A stretch of DNA of 64,000 nt from Herbiconiux aconitum (GCF_024979235.1 NZ_JANLCM010000001.1:1798001-1862000), one strand, 5' to 3'. Shown: positions 28,609 to 37,919, counted from the stretch's first letter. Notes: generated by a model from the sequence alone, not told the origin. Numbers and translations are program-made.

Positions 28609-28725
28609 ATGAAGGTCAACCCCAGCGTCAAGCCCATCTGCGAGCACTGCCGCGTCATTCGCCGCAACGGCCGCGTGATGGTCATCTGCAAGAGCAACCC
28701 GCGCCACAAGCAGCGTCAGGGCTAA
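28609..28725 (+). CDS. rpmJ: 50S ribosomal protein L36 (zinc-binding form)
   Basis: A 38-residue protein starting [20 protein letters not shown] and ending NPRHKQRQG. Cys11, Cys14, Cys27 and His33 form the zinc ribbon, so this is the C+ paralogue; a zinc-free copy may exist elsewhere. GAAGAGAG precedes the ATG. It lies in its standard place between infA and rpsM and is easily missed because of its size. Confidence 0.96.
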   Translation: MKVNPSVKPICEHCRVIRRNGRVMVICKSNPRHKQRQG

Positions 28726-28746
28726 AGCAGTAACAAACACATGGCA

Positions 28747-28785
28747 GTGTCAGAAGCCGTCCGGTGAAAGCCGGGCGGTGGACAC
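28747..28785 (+). promoter_or_regulatory. Structured leader between rpmJ and rpsM
   Basis: CCGTCCGG (28757-28764) and CCGGGCGG (28771-28778) form an 8-bp stem with a 6-nt loop, enclosed by GTGTC/GACAC (28747-28751 and 28781-28785). The whole is an imperfect extended hairpin in the 126-base gap before rpsM. It may be a protein-binding regulatory site; no T-run follows, so it is not a typical terminator. Confidence 0.45.
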
Positions 28786-28851
28786 CTTCGGTCGGAGGCC
28801 GGAGCACATTCACTGTCACAGACCTCCACTCATCAACAGGAGATAGCCACA

Positions 28852-29229
28852 ATGGCACGTCTAGCAGGAGTTGACATTCCCCGCGACAAGCGCGTGGAAG
28901 TTGCCCTCACGTACATCTACGGGGTCGGCCGCACGCGCGCGCTGAAGACCCTCGCCGACACCGAGATCTCCGGAGACATCCGGGTCAAGGATCTGAGTGA
29001 CGACCAGCTCGTCGCTCTCCGCGACTACATCGAAGGCAACTACAAGGTAGAGGGTGACCTCCGCCGCGAGGTCGCCGCCGACATCCGCCGCAAGGTCGAG
29101 ATCGGCTCCTACGAAGGCGTGCGTCACCGCAAGGGCCTCCCCGTGCGCGGACAGCGCACCAAGACCAACGCTCGCACCCGCAAGGGTCCGAAGCGCACCG
29201 TCGCCGGCAAGAAGAAGGCCGGCCGCTAA
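28852..29229 (+). CDS. rpsM: 30S ribosomal protein S13
   Basis: S13 contacts the P-site tRNA and the 50S A-site finger. The 125 residues include [30 protein letters not shown] and [19 protein letters not shown], all standard. AGGAGA precedes the ATG. It is in the alpha cluster, with rpsK next after 34 bases. Confidence 0.98.
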   Translation: MARLAGVDIPRDKRVEVALTYIYGVGRTRALKTLADTEISGDIRVKDLSDDQLVALRDYIEGNYKVEGDLRREVAADIRRKVEIGSYEGVRHRKGLPVRGQRTKTNARTRKGPKRTVAGKKKAGR

Positions 29230-29263
29230 GCGCGCCGACTGACCAGGATTCCAGGAGATACAT

Positions 29264-29662
29264 ATGGCAACCCCCAAGTCGGCCGTTCGCAAGCCGCGCA
29301 AGAAAGAGAAGAAGAACGTCGCCGTGGGCCAGGCCCACATCAAGTCGACCTTCAACAACACCATCGTGTCGATCACCGACACCACCGGTGCCGTCATCAG
29401 CTGGGCCTCCTCGGGTGGCGTCGGCTTCAAGGGCTCGCGCAAGTCGACCCCGTTCGCCGCGCAGCTCGCTGCCGAGTCGGCTGCCCGCCAGGCTCAGGAG
29501 CACGGCATGAAGAAGGTCGACGTGTTCGTCAAGGGACCGGGCTCCGGCCGCGAGACCGCGATCCGCTCCCTCCAGGCCGCCGGCCTCGAGGTCGGTTCGA
29601 TCAACGACGTGACCCCGCAGGCGCACAACGGATGCCGCCCGCCCAAGCGTCGCCGCGTGTAG
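29264..29662 (+). CDS. rpsK: 30S ribosomal protein S11
   Basis: S11 is part of the 30S platform near the E site. The 132 residues contain [30 protein letters not shown], and the C-terminal signature [17 protein letters not shown]. In many bacteria rpsD follows, but here a hairpin and then rpoA follow, so S4 must be encoded elsewhere. Confidence 0.98.
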   Translation: MATPKSAVRKPRKKEKKNVAVGQAHIKSTFNNTIVSITDTTGAVISWASSGGVGFKGSRKSTPFAAQLAAESAARQAQEHGMKKVDVFVKGPGSGRETAIRSLQAAGLEVGSINDVTPQAHNGCRPPKRRRV

Positions 29663-29676
29663 CGTTTCCGCTTTGA

Positions 29677-29722
29677 CTCGCCGACGGAGTGTGCTCTGCA
29701 TGCTCCGTCGGTGAGGCCTTTT
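29677..29722 (+). terminator. Terminator or attenuator between rpsK and rpoA
   Basis: CTCGCCGACGGAG (29677-29689) pairs with CTCCGTCGGTGAG (29703-29715) in a 13-bp stem (one G-U) with a 13-nt loop, followed by GCCTTTTCCC. It may stop or reduce transcription before rpoA. Confidence 0.65.
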
Positions 29723-29746
29723 CCCACAACTCAATACCTCGTCACG

Positions 29747-29770
29747 TGAGTGTCATATAGCGGACACTCA
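29747..29770. promoter_or_regulatory. Inverted repeat in the rpoA leader
   Basis: TGAGTGTC (29747-29754) and GACACTCA (29763-29770) are perfect inverted repeats around ATATAGCG, which contains a TATA-like sequence. This is either an operator over an rpoA promoter or a hairpin just before the GAAAGGA ribosome binding site. Confidence 0.5.
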
Positions 29771-29786
29771 GCCGAAAGGAATCACA

Positions 29787-30776
29787 GTGCTCATTGCACA
29801 GCGCCCAACTCTCACCGAAGAGAACATCTCGGAGTTCCGCTCGCGGTTCGTCATCGAGCCGCTCGAGCCCGGCTTCGGCTACACCCTCGGAAACTCGCTC
29901 CGCCGCACGCTCCTCTCCTCGATCCCCGGTGCTGCTGTCACGAGCATCCGTCTCGACGGCGTGCTGCACGAGTTCAGCACCATCCCGGGTGTGAAGGAAG
30001 ACGTCACCGAGATCATCCTGAACATCAAGGGTCTCGTCGTCTCCTCTGAGCACGACGAGCCGATCACCGCCTACCTGCGCAAGCACGCGTCGGGCGAGGT
30101 CACCGCTGCTGACATCTCGGCTCCGGCCGGGGTGGAGATCCACAACCCCGAGCTCGTCATCGCCACGCTCAACGACAAGGCGAAGTTCGAGCTCGAGCTG
30201 ATCATCGAGCGCGGCCGCGGCTACGTCTCGGCGACGCAGAACCGCAGCGAGTTCTCCGAGGCCGGTCAGATTCCGATCGACTCGATCTACTCGCCCGTGT
30301 TGAAGGTCACCTACCGCGTCGAGGCGACTCGTGCCGGTGAGCGCACCGACTTCGACCGCCTGGTCGTGGATGTCGAGACGAAGCCGGCCATCACGCCGCG
30401 CGACGCCATCGCCTCCGCCGGTCGCACGCTGACCGAGCTGTTCGGCCTGGCCCGCGAGCTCAACTCCGCGGCCGAGGGCATCGAGATCGGCCCAGCTCCC
30501 GTCGACGCCGTTCTCTCGTCGGAGCTCTCGGTTCCGATCGAAGACCTCGACCTCTCGGTGCGTTCCTACAACTGCCTCAAGCGCGAGGGCATCAACACGG
30601 TGTCCGAGCTCGTGGCTCTGTCGGAGACGCAGCTCATGAACATCCGCAACTTCGGACAGAAGTCGGTCGATGAAGTGAAGGACAAGCTCGTCGAGCTCGG
30701 CCTTTCGCTGAAGGACACCGTTCCCGGGTTCGACGGCGCTCACTTCTACGGCGGCTACGACGACGAGAACGTCTAA
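29787..30776 (+). CDS. rpoA: RNA polymerase alpha subunit
   Basis: Alpha dimerises to start RNA polymerase assembly, and its C-terminal domain contacts promoter UP elements and activators. The 329 residues have the N-terminal domain (about 1-230, with [20 protein letters not shown]) and the C-terminal domain from about 250 ([20 protein letters not shown] and [18 protein letters not shown]). The GTG start has GAAAGGA upstream. It follows a terminator-like hairpin and an inverted repeat, so its expression may be partly uncoupled from rpsK. rplQ follows after 60 bases. Confidence 0.98.
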   Translation: MLIAQRPTLTEENISEFRSRFVIEPLEPGFGYTLGNSLRRTLLSSIPGAAVTSIRLDGVLHEFSTIPGVKEDVTEIILNIKGLVVSSEHDEPITAYLRKHASGEVTAADISAPAGVEIHNPELVIATLNDKAKFELELIIERGRGYVSATQNRSEFSEAGQIPIDSIYSPVLKVTYRVEATRAGERTDFDRLVVDVETKPAITPRDAIASAGRTLTELFGLARELNSAAEGIEIGPAPVDAVLSSELSVPIEDLDLSVRSYNCLKREGINTVSELVALSETQLMNIRNFGQKSVDEVKDKLVELGLSLKDTVPGFDGAHFYGGYDDENV

Positions 30777-30836
30777 GACGTTCCTGTCGCCTGCATCGTC
30801 CTACCCGACCAACTGACTCACATCTGGAGATAAGAA

Positions 30837-31412
30837 ATGCCCAAGCCAACCAAGGGACCCCGTCTCGGTGGCGGACCGGCGCACGAGCGCCTGCTCCTCG
30901 CGAACCTGGCTGCCGCCCTGTTCACCCACAAGAGCATCAAGACGACCGAGACCAAGGCCAAGCGGATGCGTCCGCTGACCGAGCGCCTCATCACCTTCGC
31001 CAAGCGCGGAGACCTGCACGCCCGTCGTCGCGTGCTCGCCGTGATCGGCGACAAGTCCGTCGTCCACGAGCTCTTCACCGAGATCGCTCCGCTGATGGCA
31101 GAGCGTGAGGGTGGCTACACCCGCATCACGAAGCTCGGCTTCCGCAAGGGCGACAACGCTCCCATGGTGCAGATCGAGCTCGTTCTCGAGCCGGTCGTCG
31201 CCAAGAAGAAGGCTGCCCCGAAGTCGTCGGCCAAGGCTGAGGCGCCCGCCGCCGCTGCCGCGCCCGCCGAGGACGAGGTCGTCGAGGAGACTCCCGCCGA
31301 GGAGACCGCTCCTGAGGCCGAGGAGACCACCGAGGCCGCTGAGGCTGAGGCTCCTGAAGCCGCCGCCGACGAGGCTCCGGCCGACGAGGCCGAGGAGAAG
31401 GACGCCAAGTAG
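30837..31412 (+). CDS. rplQ: 50S ribosomal protein L17 with Ala/Glu-rich C-terminal tail
   Basis: L17 lies near the tunnel exit. The core (about 1-120) is standard: [40 protein letters not shown] and [19 protein letters not shown]. From about residue 122 a low-complexity tail of some 70 residues, first Lys/Ala then strongly acidic Ala/Glu, brings the length to 191 against about 120-130 in most bacteria. A very stable hairpin follows the stop, closing the alpha cluster. Confidence 0.97.
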   Translation: MPKPTKGPRLGGGPAHERLLLANLAAALFTHKSIKTTETKAKRMRPLTERLITFAKRGDLHARRRVLAVIGDKSVVHELFTEIAPLMAEREGGYTRITKLGFRKGDNAPMVQIELVLEPVVAKKKAAPKSSAKAEAPAAAAAPAEDEVVEETPAEETAPEAEETTEAAEAEAPEAAADEAPADEAEEKDAK

Positions 31413-31431
31413 GCATCCGACTTCCGTCGCA

Positions 31432-31468
31432 CGAAGGCCCCGCACCCGCAAGGGTGGCGGGGCCTTCG
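31432..31468 (+). terminator. Strong hairpin after rplQ
   Basis: CGAAGGCCCCGC (31432-31443) pairs with GCGGGGCCTTCG (31457-31468), extended inside by CACCC-GCAA-GGGTG, a GNRA-type tetraloop. No T-run follows, but the stem is among the strongest in the window. It directly precedes the truA -10 box. Confidence 0.7.
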
Positions 31469-31471
31469 TCG

Positions 31472-31477
31472 TAGAAT
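31472..31477 (+). promoter_or_regulatory. -10 box TAGAAT of truA (leaderless)
   Basis: TAGAAT ends 8 bases before the GTG at 31485, predicting a transcript that begins at the start codon. The -35 position is occupied by the rplQ terminator stem. Confidence 0.5.
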
Positions 31478-31484
31478 GACAGCC

Positions 31485-32369
31485 GTGGAACTCGAGACCG
31501 GACTGTGGCGCATCCGTCTCGACCTCGCTTACGACGGCACCGATTTCTCGGGTTGGGCCCGTCAGCCCGGTCTCCGCACCGTGCAGGGCGTGCTCGAAGA
31601 GGTGCTCGCCACGCTCTTGCGCCGTTATCCGCCGAACCCGCACCTGTGGGTGGCCGGGCGAACGGATGCCGGTGTGCACGCATCCGGGCAGGTCGCGCAC
31701 CTCGATCTCACCGACGCGCAGCTGCGGAGCCTCCGCCGTCGGGGCGACGACGCGCGCACGATGGAGCCGACGGCTCTGGCGCATCTGCTCGGGCAGCGGA
31801 TCAATGGTGTGCTCGGAGCCGACTCCGACGTCGCCGTGCTCGCGTCGACGCTCGCCCCTGAGGGTTTCGATGCTCGCTTCTCCGCCGTCTGGCGCCGTTA
31901 CGTCTACCGTGTGGCCGACACGGCGACACCGCGGGATCCGCTGCTCCGACGCACGACTGTGCGGCATCCGACTCTTCTCGACGTCGAGGCGATGGATGCC
32001 GCGGCCCGAGCGCTGCTCGGCTTGCACGACTACGCGACGTTCTGCAAGGCGCGCGAGGGTTCGACCACCATCCGCACCCTGCAGTCGTTCGAATGGCGGC
32101 GGGGGAGCGACGGGGTGCTCGTGGCGTCGCTGCAGGCCGACGCCTTCTGCCACAGCATGGTGCGCTCTCTCGTCGGTGGCACAGTCGCCGTAGGTGACGG
32201 CAGCCTGACCGGCCCTGAGCTGGTGCGTCTCCGTGATGAAGGGATGCGCACCGGTGCTTTCCTGGTCATGCCCGCGAAGGGTCTCGTGCTCACCGAAGTC
32301 GGCTATCCGCCGGCCGACGGGCTGCGCTCGCGAGCGGAGCAGACCAGGGCGCGTCGTGAGCTCATTTGA
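31485..32369 (+). CDS. truA: tRNA pseudouridine(38-40) synthase TruA
   Basis: TruA converts uridines 38-40 of the anticodon arm to pseudouridine. The 294-residue form starting at GTG 31485 begins with ELETGLWRIRLDLAYDGTDFSGW. The catalytic Asp lies in VAGRTDAGVHASGQVAH, and the C-terminal half has ALLGLHDYATFCKAREGSTT and SFCHSMVR-like AFCHSMVRSLVGG. An ATG nine bases upstream overlaps the predicted -10, so I prefer the GTG. It often follows rplQ in actinobacteria, as here. Its stop overlaps the rplM -35 box. Confidence 0.95.
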   Translation: MELETGLWRIRLDLAYDGTDFSGWARQPGLRTVQGVLEEVLATLLRRYPPNPHLWVAGRTDAGVHASGQVAHLDLTDAQLRSLRRRGDDARTMEPTALAHLLGQRINGVLGADSDVAVLASTLAPEGFDARFSAVWRRYVYRVADTATPRDPLLRRTTVRHPTLLDVEAMDAAARALLGLHDYATFCKAREGSTTIRTLQSFEWRRGSDGVLVASLQADAFCHSMVRSLVGGTVAVGDGSLTGPELVRLRDEGMRTGAFLVMPAKGLVLTEVGYPPADGLRSRAEQTRARRELI

Positions 32370-32394
32370 CCGGCGGAGTGGTATCGCCTATTCT
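32366..32394 (+). promoter_or_regulatory. Strong promoter for rplM-rpsI
   Basis: TTGACC (32366-32371) and TATTCT (32389-32394) are 17 bases apart, overlapping the truA stop. Predicted start near 32401, leader about 135 nt. GATCTTTGGTGT at 32396-32407 is identical in sequence and position to that behind the infA promoter. Confidence 0.82.
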
Positions 32395-32535
32395 TGATCT
32401 TTGGTGTGCGCGCCTCATCGTTCGCCGCCCGAAGTTGAGCCCTCCATCGGCTGTGTTCCCCGTCGTTCTGATCGGGAATGCCCACCGGAGTGGGATTCAC
32501 GAACTCCTCATTTCGAACAAGAAAGCAGCACTACT

Positions 32536-32982
32536 GTGACGCGTACCTACACCCCGAAGGCCAGCGAAGTCTCGCGCGGCTGGGTCATCATCGATGCGAC
32601 CGACATCGTGCTCGGCCGTTTGGCCAGCCATGCCGCCGCCATCCTGCGTGGCAAGAACAAGGCCACCTTCACCCCGCACATGGACATGGGCGACTTCGTC
32701 ATCATCGTCAACGCCGAGAAGGTGGCGCTGACCGGTGCGAAGCTTGCGCAGAAGCGCGCCTACCGCCACTCCGGTTACCCGGGCGGTCTCAGCTCGATGA
32801 CCTACGCGGAGCTGCTGGCGAAGAGCCCCGAGCGCGCCGTCGAGAAGGCGATCCGCGGAATGCTCCCCAAGACCTCGCTCGGTCGCGACCAGTTCCGCAA
32901 GCTGAAGGTCTACGCGGGCCCCGAGCACCCGCACGCGGCTCAGCAGCCCACCCCGTACATCCTCGACCAGGTCGCCCAGTAG
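32536..32982 (+). CDS. rplM: 50S ribosomal protein L13
   Basis: L13 is an early 50S assembly protein. The 148 residues begin [20 protein letters not shown] and contain [19 protein letters not shown] and [13 protein letters not shown] [14 protein letters not shown]. The frame is open to 32401, but length and family start fix the GTG at 32536. It forms the conserved pair with rpsI, 43 bases downstream. Confidence 0.98.
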   Translation: MTRTYTPKASEVSRGWVIIDATDIVLGRLASHAAAILRGKNKATFTPHMDMGDFVIIVNAEKVALTGAKLAQKRAYRHSGYPGGLSSMTYAELLAKSPERAVEKAIRGMLPKTSLGRDQFRKLKVYAGPEHPHAAQQPTPYILDQVAQ

Positions 32983-33025
32983 CGTCCCTCGTTCAGCAGA
33001 CTCAGACAAAGGACACACAACTACC

Positions 33026-33511
33026 GTGGCGAAGATCGCAGATCAGATTGACGTGGCTCCCGAGAGCTACTCCACCGAAACCCCGGCCGAAGAGGCGCCC
33101 CGTGCGCCCCGCGCCGTTCTCAACGTGTCGGGTGCGGCCGTGGGCCGTCGCAAGCAGGCCATCGCCCGCGTGCGCCTCGTTCCCGGCGCCGGCACCCTCA
33201 CGGTCAACGGCCGTGAGTTCGAGCACTACTTCCCGAACAAGCTGCACCAGCAGCTGATCACCGACCCCTTCAAGGTGCTCGACCTGATCGGCTCCTACGA
33301 CGTGGTCGCGAAGATCACCGGCGGTGGCCCTTCCGGCCAGGCCGGCGCCCTTCGTCTCGCCATCGCCCGTGCGCTGAACGAGATCGACCGCGAGAACAAC
33401 CGTGCGTCGCTGAAGAAGGCCGGCTTCCTCACTCGTGACGCCCGCGTCATCGAGCGCAAGAAGGCCGGTCTCAAGAAGGCTCGTAAGGCGTCGCAGTTCT
33501 CGAAGCGCTAA
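33026..33511 (+). CDS. rpsI: 30S ribosomal protein S9 with N-terminal extension
   Basis: The C-terminal Lys-Arg of S9 touches P-site tRNA; here the end is RKASQFSKR, as expected. The core from about residue 36 ([19 protein letters not shown]) contains [19 protein letters not shown]. About 35 polar, Glu/Pro/Ala-rich residues are added at the N-terminus, giving 161 residues against 130 in E. coli. It ends the rplM-rpsI unit. Confidence 0.98.
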   Translation: MAKIADQIDVAPESYSTETPAEEAPRAPRAVLNVSGAAVGRRKQAIARVRLVPGAGTLTVNGREFEHYFPNKLHQQLITDPFKVLDLIGSYDVVAKITGGGPSGQAGALRLAIARALNEIDRENNRASLKKAGFLTRDARVIERKKAGLKKARKASQFSKR

Positions 33512-33525
33512 GCGCGCTTCGGCTC

Positions 33526-33531
33526 TACGCT
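33526..33531 (+). promoter_or_regulatory. -10 box TACGCT of glmM (leaderless)
   Basis: TACGCT ends 7 bases before the ATG at 33538, so the predicted transcription start is the A of the start codon. No Shine-Dalgarno sequence is present in the 26-base gap. Confidence 0.5.
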
Positions 33532-33537
33532 TAGCCT

Positions 33538-34902
33538 ATGGCTCGCCTGTTTGGCACCGATGGGGTGCGGGGGCTCGCGAACCAGGACGTCACCGCCGAC
33601 CTCGCTCTTCGGATCGCGCAGGCCGGTGCACGTGTCCTGGGGGCCGAAGCCCGAAGTGAGGGTCGCCGACCCGTCGCTGTGGTCGCGCGCGACCCGCGGC
33701 AGTCCGGCGACTTCATCGCGGCCGCCGTCTCAGCCGGTTTCGCCAGCTCCGGCGTCGATGTCCTCGACGCCGGAGTACTGCCGACCCCGGCCGCGGCCTT
33801 CCTGATCGCCGACATCGACGCCGACTTCGGAGTGGTGATCTCCGCATCCCACAACCCGGCCCCCGACAACGGCATCAAGTTCTTCGCCCGTGAGGGCAAG
33901 AAGCTGCCCGACGAGGTCGAGATCAGCATCGAGGCGGCGCTCGAGCATCCGCAGCTCGCCCCGCTCGGCGGCGACATCGGACGCATCAAGCGGTTCGCGG
34001 ATGCCGAAGACCGTTACGTCGTGCATCTCCTGACGACATTGCCCCACCGCCTCGATGGCATCCACGTGGTGCTCGATTGCGCCCACGGCGCCGCGGCCGG
34101 CGTCTCGCCCGAGGCGTTCAGCCAGGCCGGCGCCCGGATCACCGTGATCGGCAACGATCCGACCGGCATGAACATCAACGACGGCGTGGGCTCGACCCAC
34201 CTCGACAAGCTCGCAGCCGCCGTCGTGGCGGCCGGAGCCGACGTCGGCATCGCCCACGACGGCGACGCCGACCGCTGCCTCGCGGTCGACGCCGACGGGA
34301 ACATCGTCGATGGCGACCAGATCATGGCCATCCTCGCGCTCTCCGAGCGCGACCGTGGCGCTCTGCGTGAAGACACCCTGGTGGCGACAGTGATGTCGAA
34401 CCTTGGCCTCAAGGTGGCGATGGCTCACCACGGCATCCGGATGCTCGAGACGAAGGTGGGCGACCGCTACGTGCTGGAGGCCATCAACGAGCAGATGCTG
34501 AGCCTTGGTGGCGAGCAATCGGGTCACATCATCTTCGCCGATTACGCGACGACCGGCGACGGCATCCTCACCGGACTCCAGCTGCTCAGCCGCATGGCGG
34601 CCACGAAGAAGAGCCTGGGCGAACTCGCGAGCGTGATGAAGGTCTATCCGCAGACCCTCGTGAACGTGCGCGGTGTGAACCGCGACGGTGTGCACACCGA
34701 CACGGTGCTCGCCGCCGCGGTGGCCGAGGCGGAAGCCGACCTCGGCGAGACCGGCCGCGTGCTGCTGCGCCCTTCGGGCACCGAGCCCCTCGTGCGCGTC
34801 ATGGTCGAGGCCGGAGACCAGGCCACGGCCGACCGCATCGCCGAGTCCCTGGCCGACGTCGTCCGCCAGCGCCTCTCCACCGGCGTCGAGCAATCCCTCT
34901 AG
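33538..34902 (+). CDS. glmM: Phosphoglucosamine mutase
   Basis: GlmM converts glucosamine-6-phosphate to glucosamine-1-phosphate for UDP-GlcNAc and peptidoglycan. The 454-residue alpha-D-phosphohexomutase has the N-terminal [15 protein letters not shown], the active-site phosphoserine Ser104 in [16 protein letters not shown], the metal loop [12 protein letters not shown], the sugar-binding GGEQSGHII and the phosphate-binding [12 protein letters not shown]. All are intact. It lies directly behind rpsI, a frequent actinobacterial order, and glmS, the preceding enzyme of the pathway, is 1.2 kb away beyond coaA. Confidence 0.97.
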   Translation: MARLFGTDGVRGLANQDVTADLALRIAQAGARVLGAEARSEGRRPVAVVARDPRQSGDFIAAAVSAGFASSGVDVLDAGVLPTPAAAFLIADIDADFGVVISASHNPAPDNGIKFFAREGKKLPDEVEISIEAALEHPQLAPLGGDIGRIKRFADAEDRYVVHLLTTLPHRLDGIHVVLDCAHGAAAGVSPEAFSQAGARITVIGNDPTGMNINDGVGSTHLDKLAAAVVAAGADVGIAHDGDADRCLAVDADGNIVDGDQIMAILALSERDRGALREDTLVATVMSNLGLKVAMAHHGIRMLETKVGDRYVLEAINEQMLSLGGEQSGHIIFADYATTGDGILTGLQLLSRMAATKKSLGELASVMKVYPQTLVNVRGVNRDGVHTDTVLAAAVAEAEADLGETGRVLLRPSGTEPLVRVMVEAGDQATADRIAESLADVVRQRLSTGVEQSL

Positions 34903-34998
34903 CCCCAAACCGCTAACGGGAACGAAAGCCGCGGGCCGCGCTCAGACAACCCAGGGCGACGGCGAGGCCGCGTGAGCGACCTCACCGGAGCATGTCGC

Positions 34999-35023
34999 CC
35001 GCGCCGCAGTAGCGGCGGCGCGG
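34999..35023. terminator. Weak hairpin between convergent glmM and coaA
   Basis: CCGCGCCGC-type arms (34999-35007 and 35015-35023) form a 9-bp GC stem with a 7-nt loop in the 132-base convergent gap. No T-run follows on either strand, so a terminator role is only plausible. Confidence 0.35.
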
Positions 35024-35034
35024 CAAGAAAACAG

Positions 35035-35985
35035 CTACAGCTTGCGGAGCAGCACCTTGTTCACCGTGTGATCCGCATCCTTGCGGAGCACCAGGGTCGC
35101 CCTCGAGCGGGTGGGCCGGATGTTCGCCATCAGGTTGGGGAGGTTGATCGACTCCCAGATGGAGCGGGCCGTCTCCCGTGCCTCGACTTCGTTGAGGCTC
35201 GAGTAGCGGTGGAAATAGGACTTCGGATTCGCGAACGCGCCGCGCTGCAGGTCGAGGAAGCGGCTCTCGTACCAGTTCGCGATGTCGGTGGTGCGCGCAT
35301 CCACGTACACCGAGAAGTCGAAGAGATCGCTCACGGCCAGGGTATTGCTGGCGGCAGGAGGCTGCAGCACGTTGAGCCCCTCGACGATCAGGATGTCGGG
35401 CTGGCGCACCACCACTTGCGCCTCGGGCACGATGTCGTAGCTGAGGTGCGAGTAGAAGGGTGCGCGCACCTCCGGGTTGCCGCTCTTCACGGCGCTCACG
35501 AAGCGCAGCAGGGCACGGCGGTCGTACGACTCCGGAAAACCTTTGCGGTGCATGATGCCCCGGCGCTGCAGCTCGCGGTTGGGCAGCAGGAAGCCGTCGG
35601 TGGTGACGAGTTCGACCCGCGGCGTGTCGGCCCAGCGGGCCAGGAGCTCACGGAGCAGGCGCGCGATGGTCGACTTGCCGACCGCGACCGATCCGGCCAC
35701 GCCGATGACGAACGGCGTCGACTTCGAGCGCTCGCCGAGGAAGTCGGAGCTGGCGCGGTGCAATTGCTGCGCGCTCGTGGCATAGAGGTTCAGAAGCCGC
35801 GCGAGCGGCAGGTAGACCTCGGTGACCTCGCGGATGTCGAGCGGGTTGCCGAGGCCACGCAACTGCACGATCTCTGTCTCGAGGAGGGGCAGCGGAGTCG
35901 TCGGTGCGAGAGCCGCCCAGTGCGCCCGGTCGAACTCGATGAAGGGGCTGAACTGGCCGAGACCGGTGGAGGGGGAGTCGGGCAT
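35035..35985 (-). CDS. coaA: Pantothenate kinase, type I
   Basis: CoaA phosphorylates pantothenate, the first and controlling step of coenzyme A synthesis. With the ATG at 35985 the protein is 316 residues, the same as E. coli CoaA. Walker A is [12 protein letters not shown] (about 95-106); [23 protein letters not shown] [13 protein letters not shown] and [11 protein letters not shown] follow. The frame extends 48 bases upstream, but the family start [15 protein letters not shown] fits the shorter form. It is transcribed divergently from glmS across 86 bases and convergently with glmM. Confidence 0.95.
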   Translation of the reverse strand: MPDSPSTGLGQFSPFIEFDRAHWAALAPTTPLPLLETEIVQLRGLGNPLDIREVTEVYLPLARLLNLYATSAQQLHRASSDFLGERSKSTPFVIGVAGSVAVGKSTIARLLRELLARWADTPRVELVTTDGFLLPNRELQRRGIMHRKGFPESYDRRALLRFVSAVKSGNPEVRAPFYSHLSYDIVPEAQVVVRQPDILIVEGLNVLQPPAASNTLAVSDLFDFSVYVDARTTDIANWYESRFLDLQRGAFANPKSYFHRYSSLNEVEARETARSIWESINLPNLMANIRPTRSRATLVLRKDADHTVNKVLLRKL

Positions 35986-35993
35986 AGGACTCC

Positions 35994-35999
35994 ATTCTG
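35994..35999 (-). promoter_or_regulatory. Possible -10 box CAGAAT of coaA
   Basis: On the minus strand CAGAAT ends 9 bases before the coaA ATG, giving a leader of about two bases. A GGAG lies between, so a short-leader transcript with a weak ribosome binding site is an alternative. Confidence 0.35.
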
Positions 36000-36058
36000 C
36001 CCGAATCTGCCGGAATCGCCCGCCCGGGGGCACTGACCGAGTGCCCAGAACGCTCGGC

Positions 36059-36064
36059 TAAACT
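36059..36064 (+). promoter_or_regulatory. -10 box TAAACT of glmS (leaderless)
   Basis: TAAACT ends 8 bases before the glmS ATG at 36072; the transcript would begin at or one base before the start codon. Confidence 0.55.
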
Positions 36065-36071
36065 CGTGGCC

Positions 36072-37919
36072 ATGTGTGGAATCGTGGGCTACGTCGGCAA
36101 CAACAGCAGTCTCGAGGTGCTCCTCGGCGGACTGCGTCGACTGGAGTACCGCGGTTACGACTCCGCCGGTGTCGCAGTGATCGGCGCCGACGGCAGTCTC
36201 ACCACGCGCAAGCGGGCCGGCAAACTGTCGGTTCTCGCCGACGACCTCGACGTGCATCCGATGGCCGACGGTCAGAGCGGAATCGGGCACACCCGCTGGG
36301 CGACGCACGGCGGTCCGACCGACGGCAACGCGCATCCGCACCTCGACTCGTCGGGCCGGATCGCGGTGATCCACAACGGCATCATCGAGAACTTCGCCAC
36401 GTTGAAGCAGGAGCTGCTCGATGACGGCCTGGTCTTCGAGAGCGAGACCGACACCGAGGTGGCCGCGAAGATGCTCGGCCGGGAATACGAGGTGGGAGAC
36501 GGGCTGTCCGCCGCTCTCGCCCGCGTGGTGTCGCGCCTGGACGGTGCGTTCACACTGCTCGCGCTGCACCAGGACGAGCCGGGTGTCGTGGTGGGTGCAC
36601 GTCGCAACTCGCCGCTGGTGATCGGGTTGGGCGACGGCGAGAACTTCCTCGGCTCCGACGTCGCCGCGTTCGTCGAGCACACCCATCGCGCCGTGGCCAT
36701 CGGGCAGGACCAGATCGTGGTCATCACGGCCGACACGGTCACGGTCACCGACTTCGACGGCGCTCCCGTCGAAACGCAGGAGTTCGAGGTGTCGTGGGAT
36801 GCCGCGGCCGCCGAGAAGGGCGGCTGGTCGAGCTTCATGGCGAAGGAGATCAGCGAAGAGCCCGACGCGGTCGCGAACACGATCCTCGGTCGCGTGCACG
36901 ACGGCGAGGTCGTGCTGCCCGAACTGGAGGGGCTCGACGAGGTGCTGCGCGACATCGATCGCGTGATCGTGGTCGCTTGCGGCACGGCCAGCTACTCCGG
37001 GTTGCTCGGCAAATACGCCATCGAGAAGTGGGCGCGCATCCCCGTGGAGGTGGAGCTCTCGCACGAGTTCCGTTACCGCGAGCCGGTGCTCACGCCCCGC
37101 ACGCTCGTGGTGTCGATCAGCCAGTCGGGCGAGACGATGGACACGTTGATGGCCGTGAAGTACGCCATCGCGAACGGCGCCCGCACCCTGTCGATCTGCA
37201 ACACGCAGGGCGCGACGATCGCCCGCGAGTCGGATGCCGTCGTCTACACGCACGCCGGACCCGAGGTCGCGGTCGCGTCGACGAAGGCCTTCGTGGCGCA
37301 GATCACCGCGCTCTACCTCTTCGGCCTGCACCTCGCCCGCGTGCGCGGCGAGCTCGACCCCGCGGTGGGCGCCAAGCAGATCGCGGAGTTGCAGGCGATC
37401 CCCGAGAAGATCGAGCAGGTGCTGAAGAACGCGCCCGAGATCACCCAGCTCGCCAAATGGATGTCGGACAGCCGTGCCGTGCTCTTCCTCGGCCGTCACG
37501 TCGGCTACCCCATCGCCCTCGAGGGTGCGCTGAAGCTCAAAGAGCTCGCCTACATCCACGCCGAGGGCTTCGCGGCCGGCGAGCTGAAGCATGGGCCGAT
37601 CGCGCTGATCGAGCCGGGTCAGCCCGTGTTCGTCGTGGTGCCGAGTCCGCGCGACCCGAACTCGCTGCACGCGAAGGTCGTCTCGAACATCCAGGAGATC
37701 CGTGCCCGTGGTGCTCGCATCCTCGCCATCGCCGAGGAGGGCGACGTGGCGGTTCTGCCGTTCGCCGACGAGGTGATCCGCATCCCGCTCGCCGCGCCGC
37801 TGTTCGAGCCGCTGCTCACCGTCATTCCGCTCCAGCTGTTCGCGATGGAGCTCGCGACGGCCAAAGGCCTCGACGTCGACCAGCCGCGGAACCTCGCGAA
37901 GTCCGTCACGGTCGAGTAG
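36072..37919 (+). CDS. glmS: Glutamine-fructose-6-phosphate aminotransferase (isomerising)
   Basis: GlmS makes glucosamine-6-phosphate, the entry to amino-sugar synthesis. The ATG at 36072 is the true start because Cys2 (MCGIVGYVG) must be N-terminal after Met removal to act as the glutaminase nucleophile; an in-frame GTG six bases upstream would bury it. The glutaminase domain (about 1-240) has HTRWATHGGPTDGNAHPH. Two SIS domains follow, with SQSGETMDTLMAV, ASTKAFVAQ and ELAYIHAEGFAAGELKHGP, ending in the usual KSVTVE. Length 615. No glmS ribozyme is present; the gene looks leaderless. acpS follows after five bases. Confidence 0.97.
   Translation: MCGIVGYVGNNSSLEVLLGGLRRLEYRGYDSAGVAVIGADGSLTTRKRAGKLSVLADDLDVHPMADGQSGIGHTRWATHGGPTDGNAHPHLDSSGRIAVIHNGIIENFATLKQELLDDGLVFESETDTEVAAKMLGREYEVGDGLSAALARVVSRLDGAFTLLALHQDEPGVVVGARRNSPLVIGLGDGENFLGSDVAAFVEHTHRAVAIGQDQIVVITADTVTVTDFDGAPVETQEFEVSWDAAAAEKGGWSSFMAKEISEEPDAVANTILGRVHDGEVVLPELEGLDEVLRDIDRVIVVACGTASYSGLLGKYAIEKWARIPVEVELSHEFRYREPVLTPRTLVVSISQSGETMDTLMAVKYAIANGARTLSICNTQGATIARESDAVVYTHAGPEVAVASTKAFVAQITALYLFGLHLARVRGELDPAVGAKQIAELQAIPEKIEQVLKNAPEITQLAKWMSDSRAVLFLGRHVGYPIALEGALKLKELAYIHAEGFAAGELKHGPIALIEPGQPVFVVVPSPRDPNSLHAKVVSNIQEIRARGARILAIAEEGDVAVLPFADEVIRIPLAAPLFEPLLTVIPLQLFAMELATAKGLDVDQPRNLAKSVTVE

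Noticed and set aside
34972..36036. Plus-strand open frame of 354 codons
   Set aside because: Antisense to coaA, which has Walker A and family motifs.
36066..36071. GTG start of glmS two codons upstream
   Set aside because: Cys must be exposed after removal of Met, which requires the ATG at 36072.
35986..36071. glmS ribozyme upstream of glmS
   Set aside because: The intergenic region is only 86 bases, is shared with coaA and shows no ribozyme core; transcription seems to begin at the ATG.
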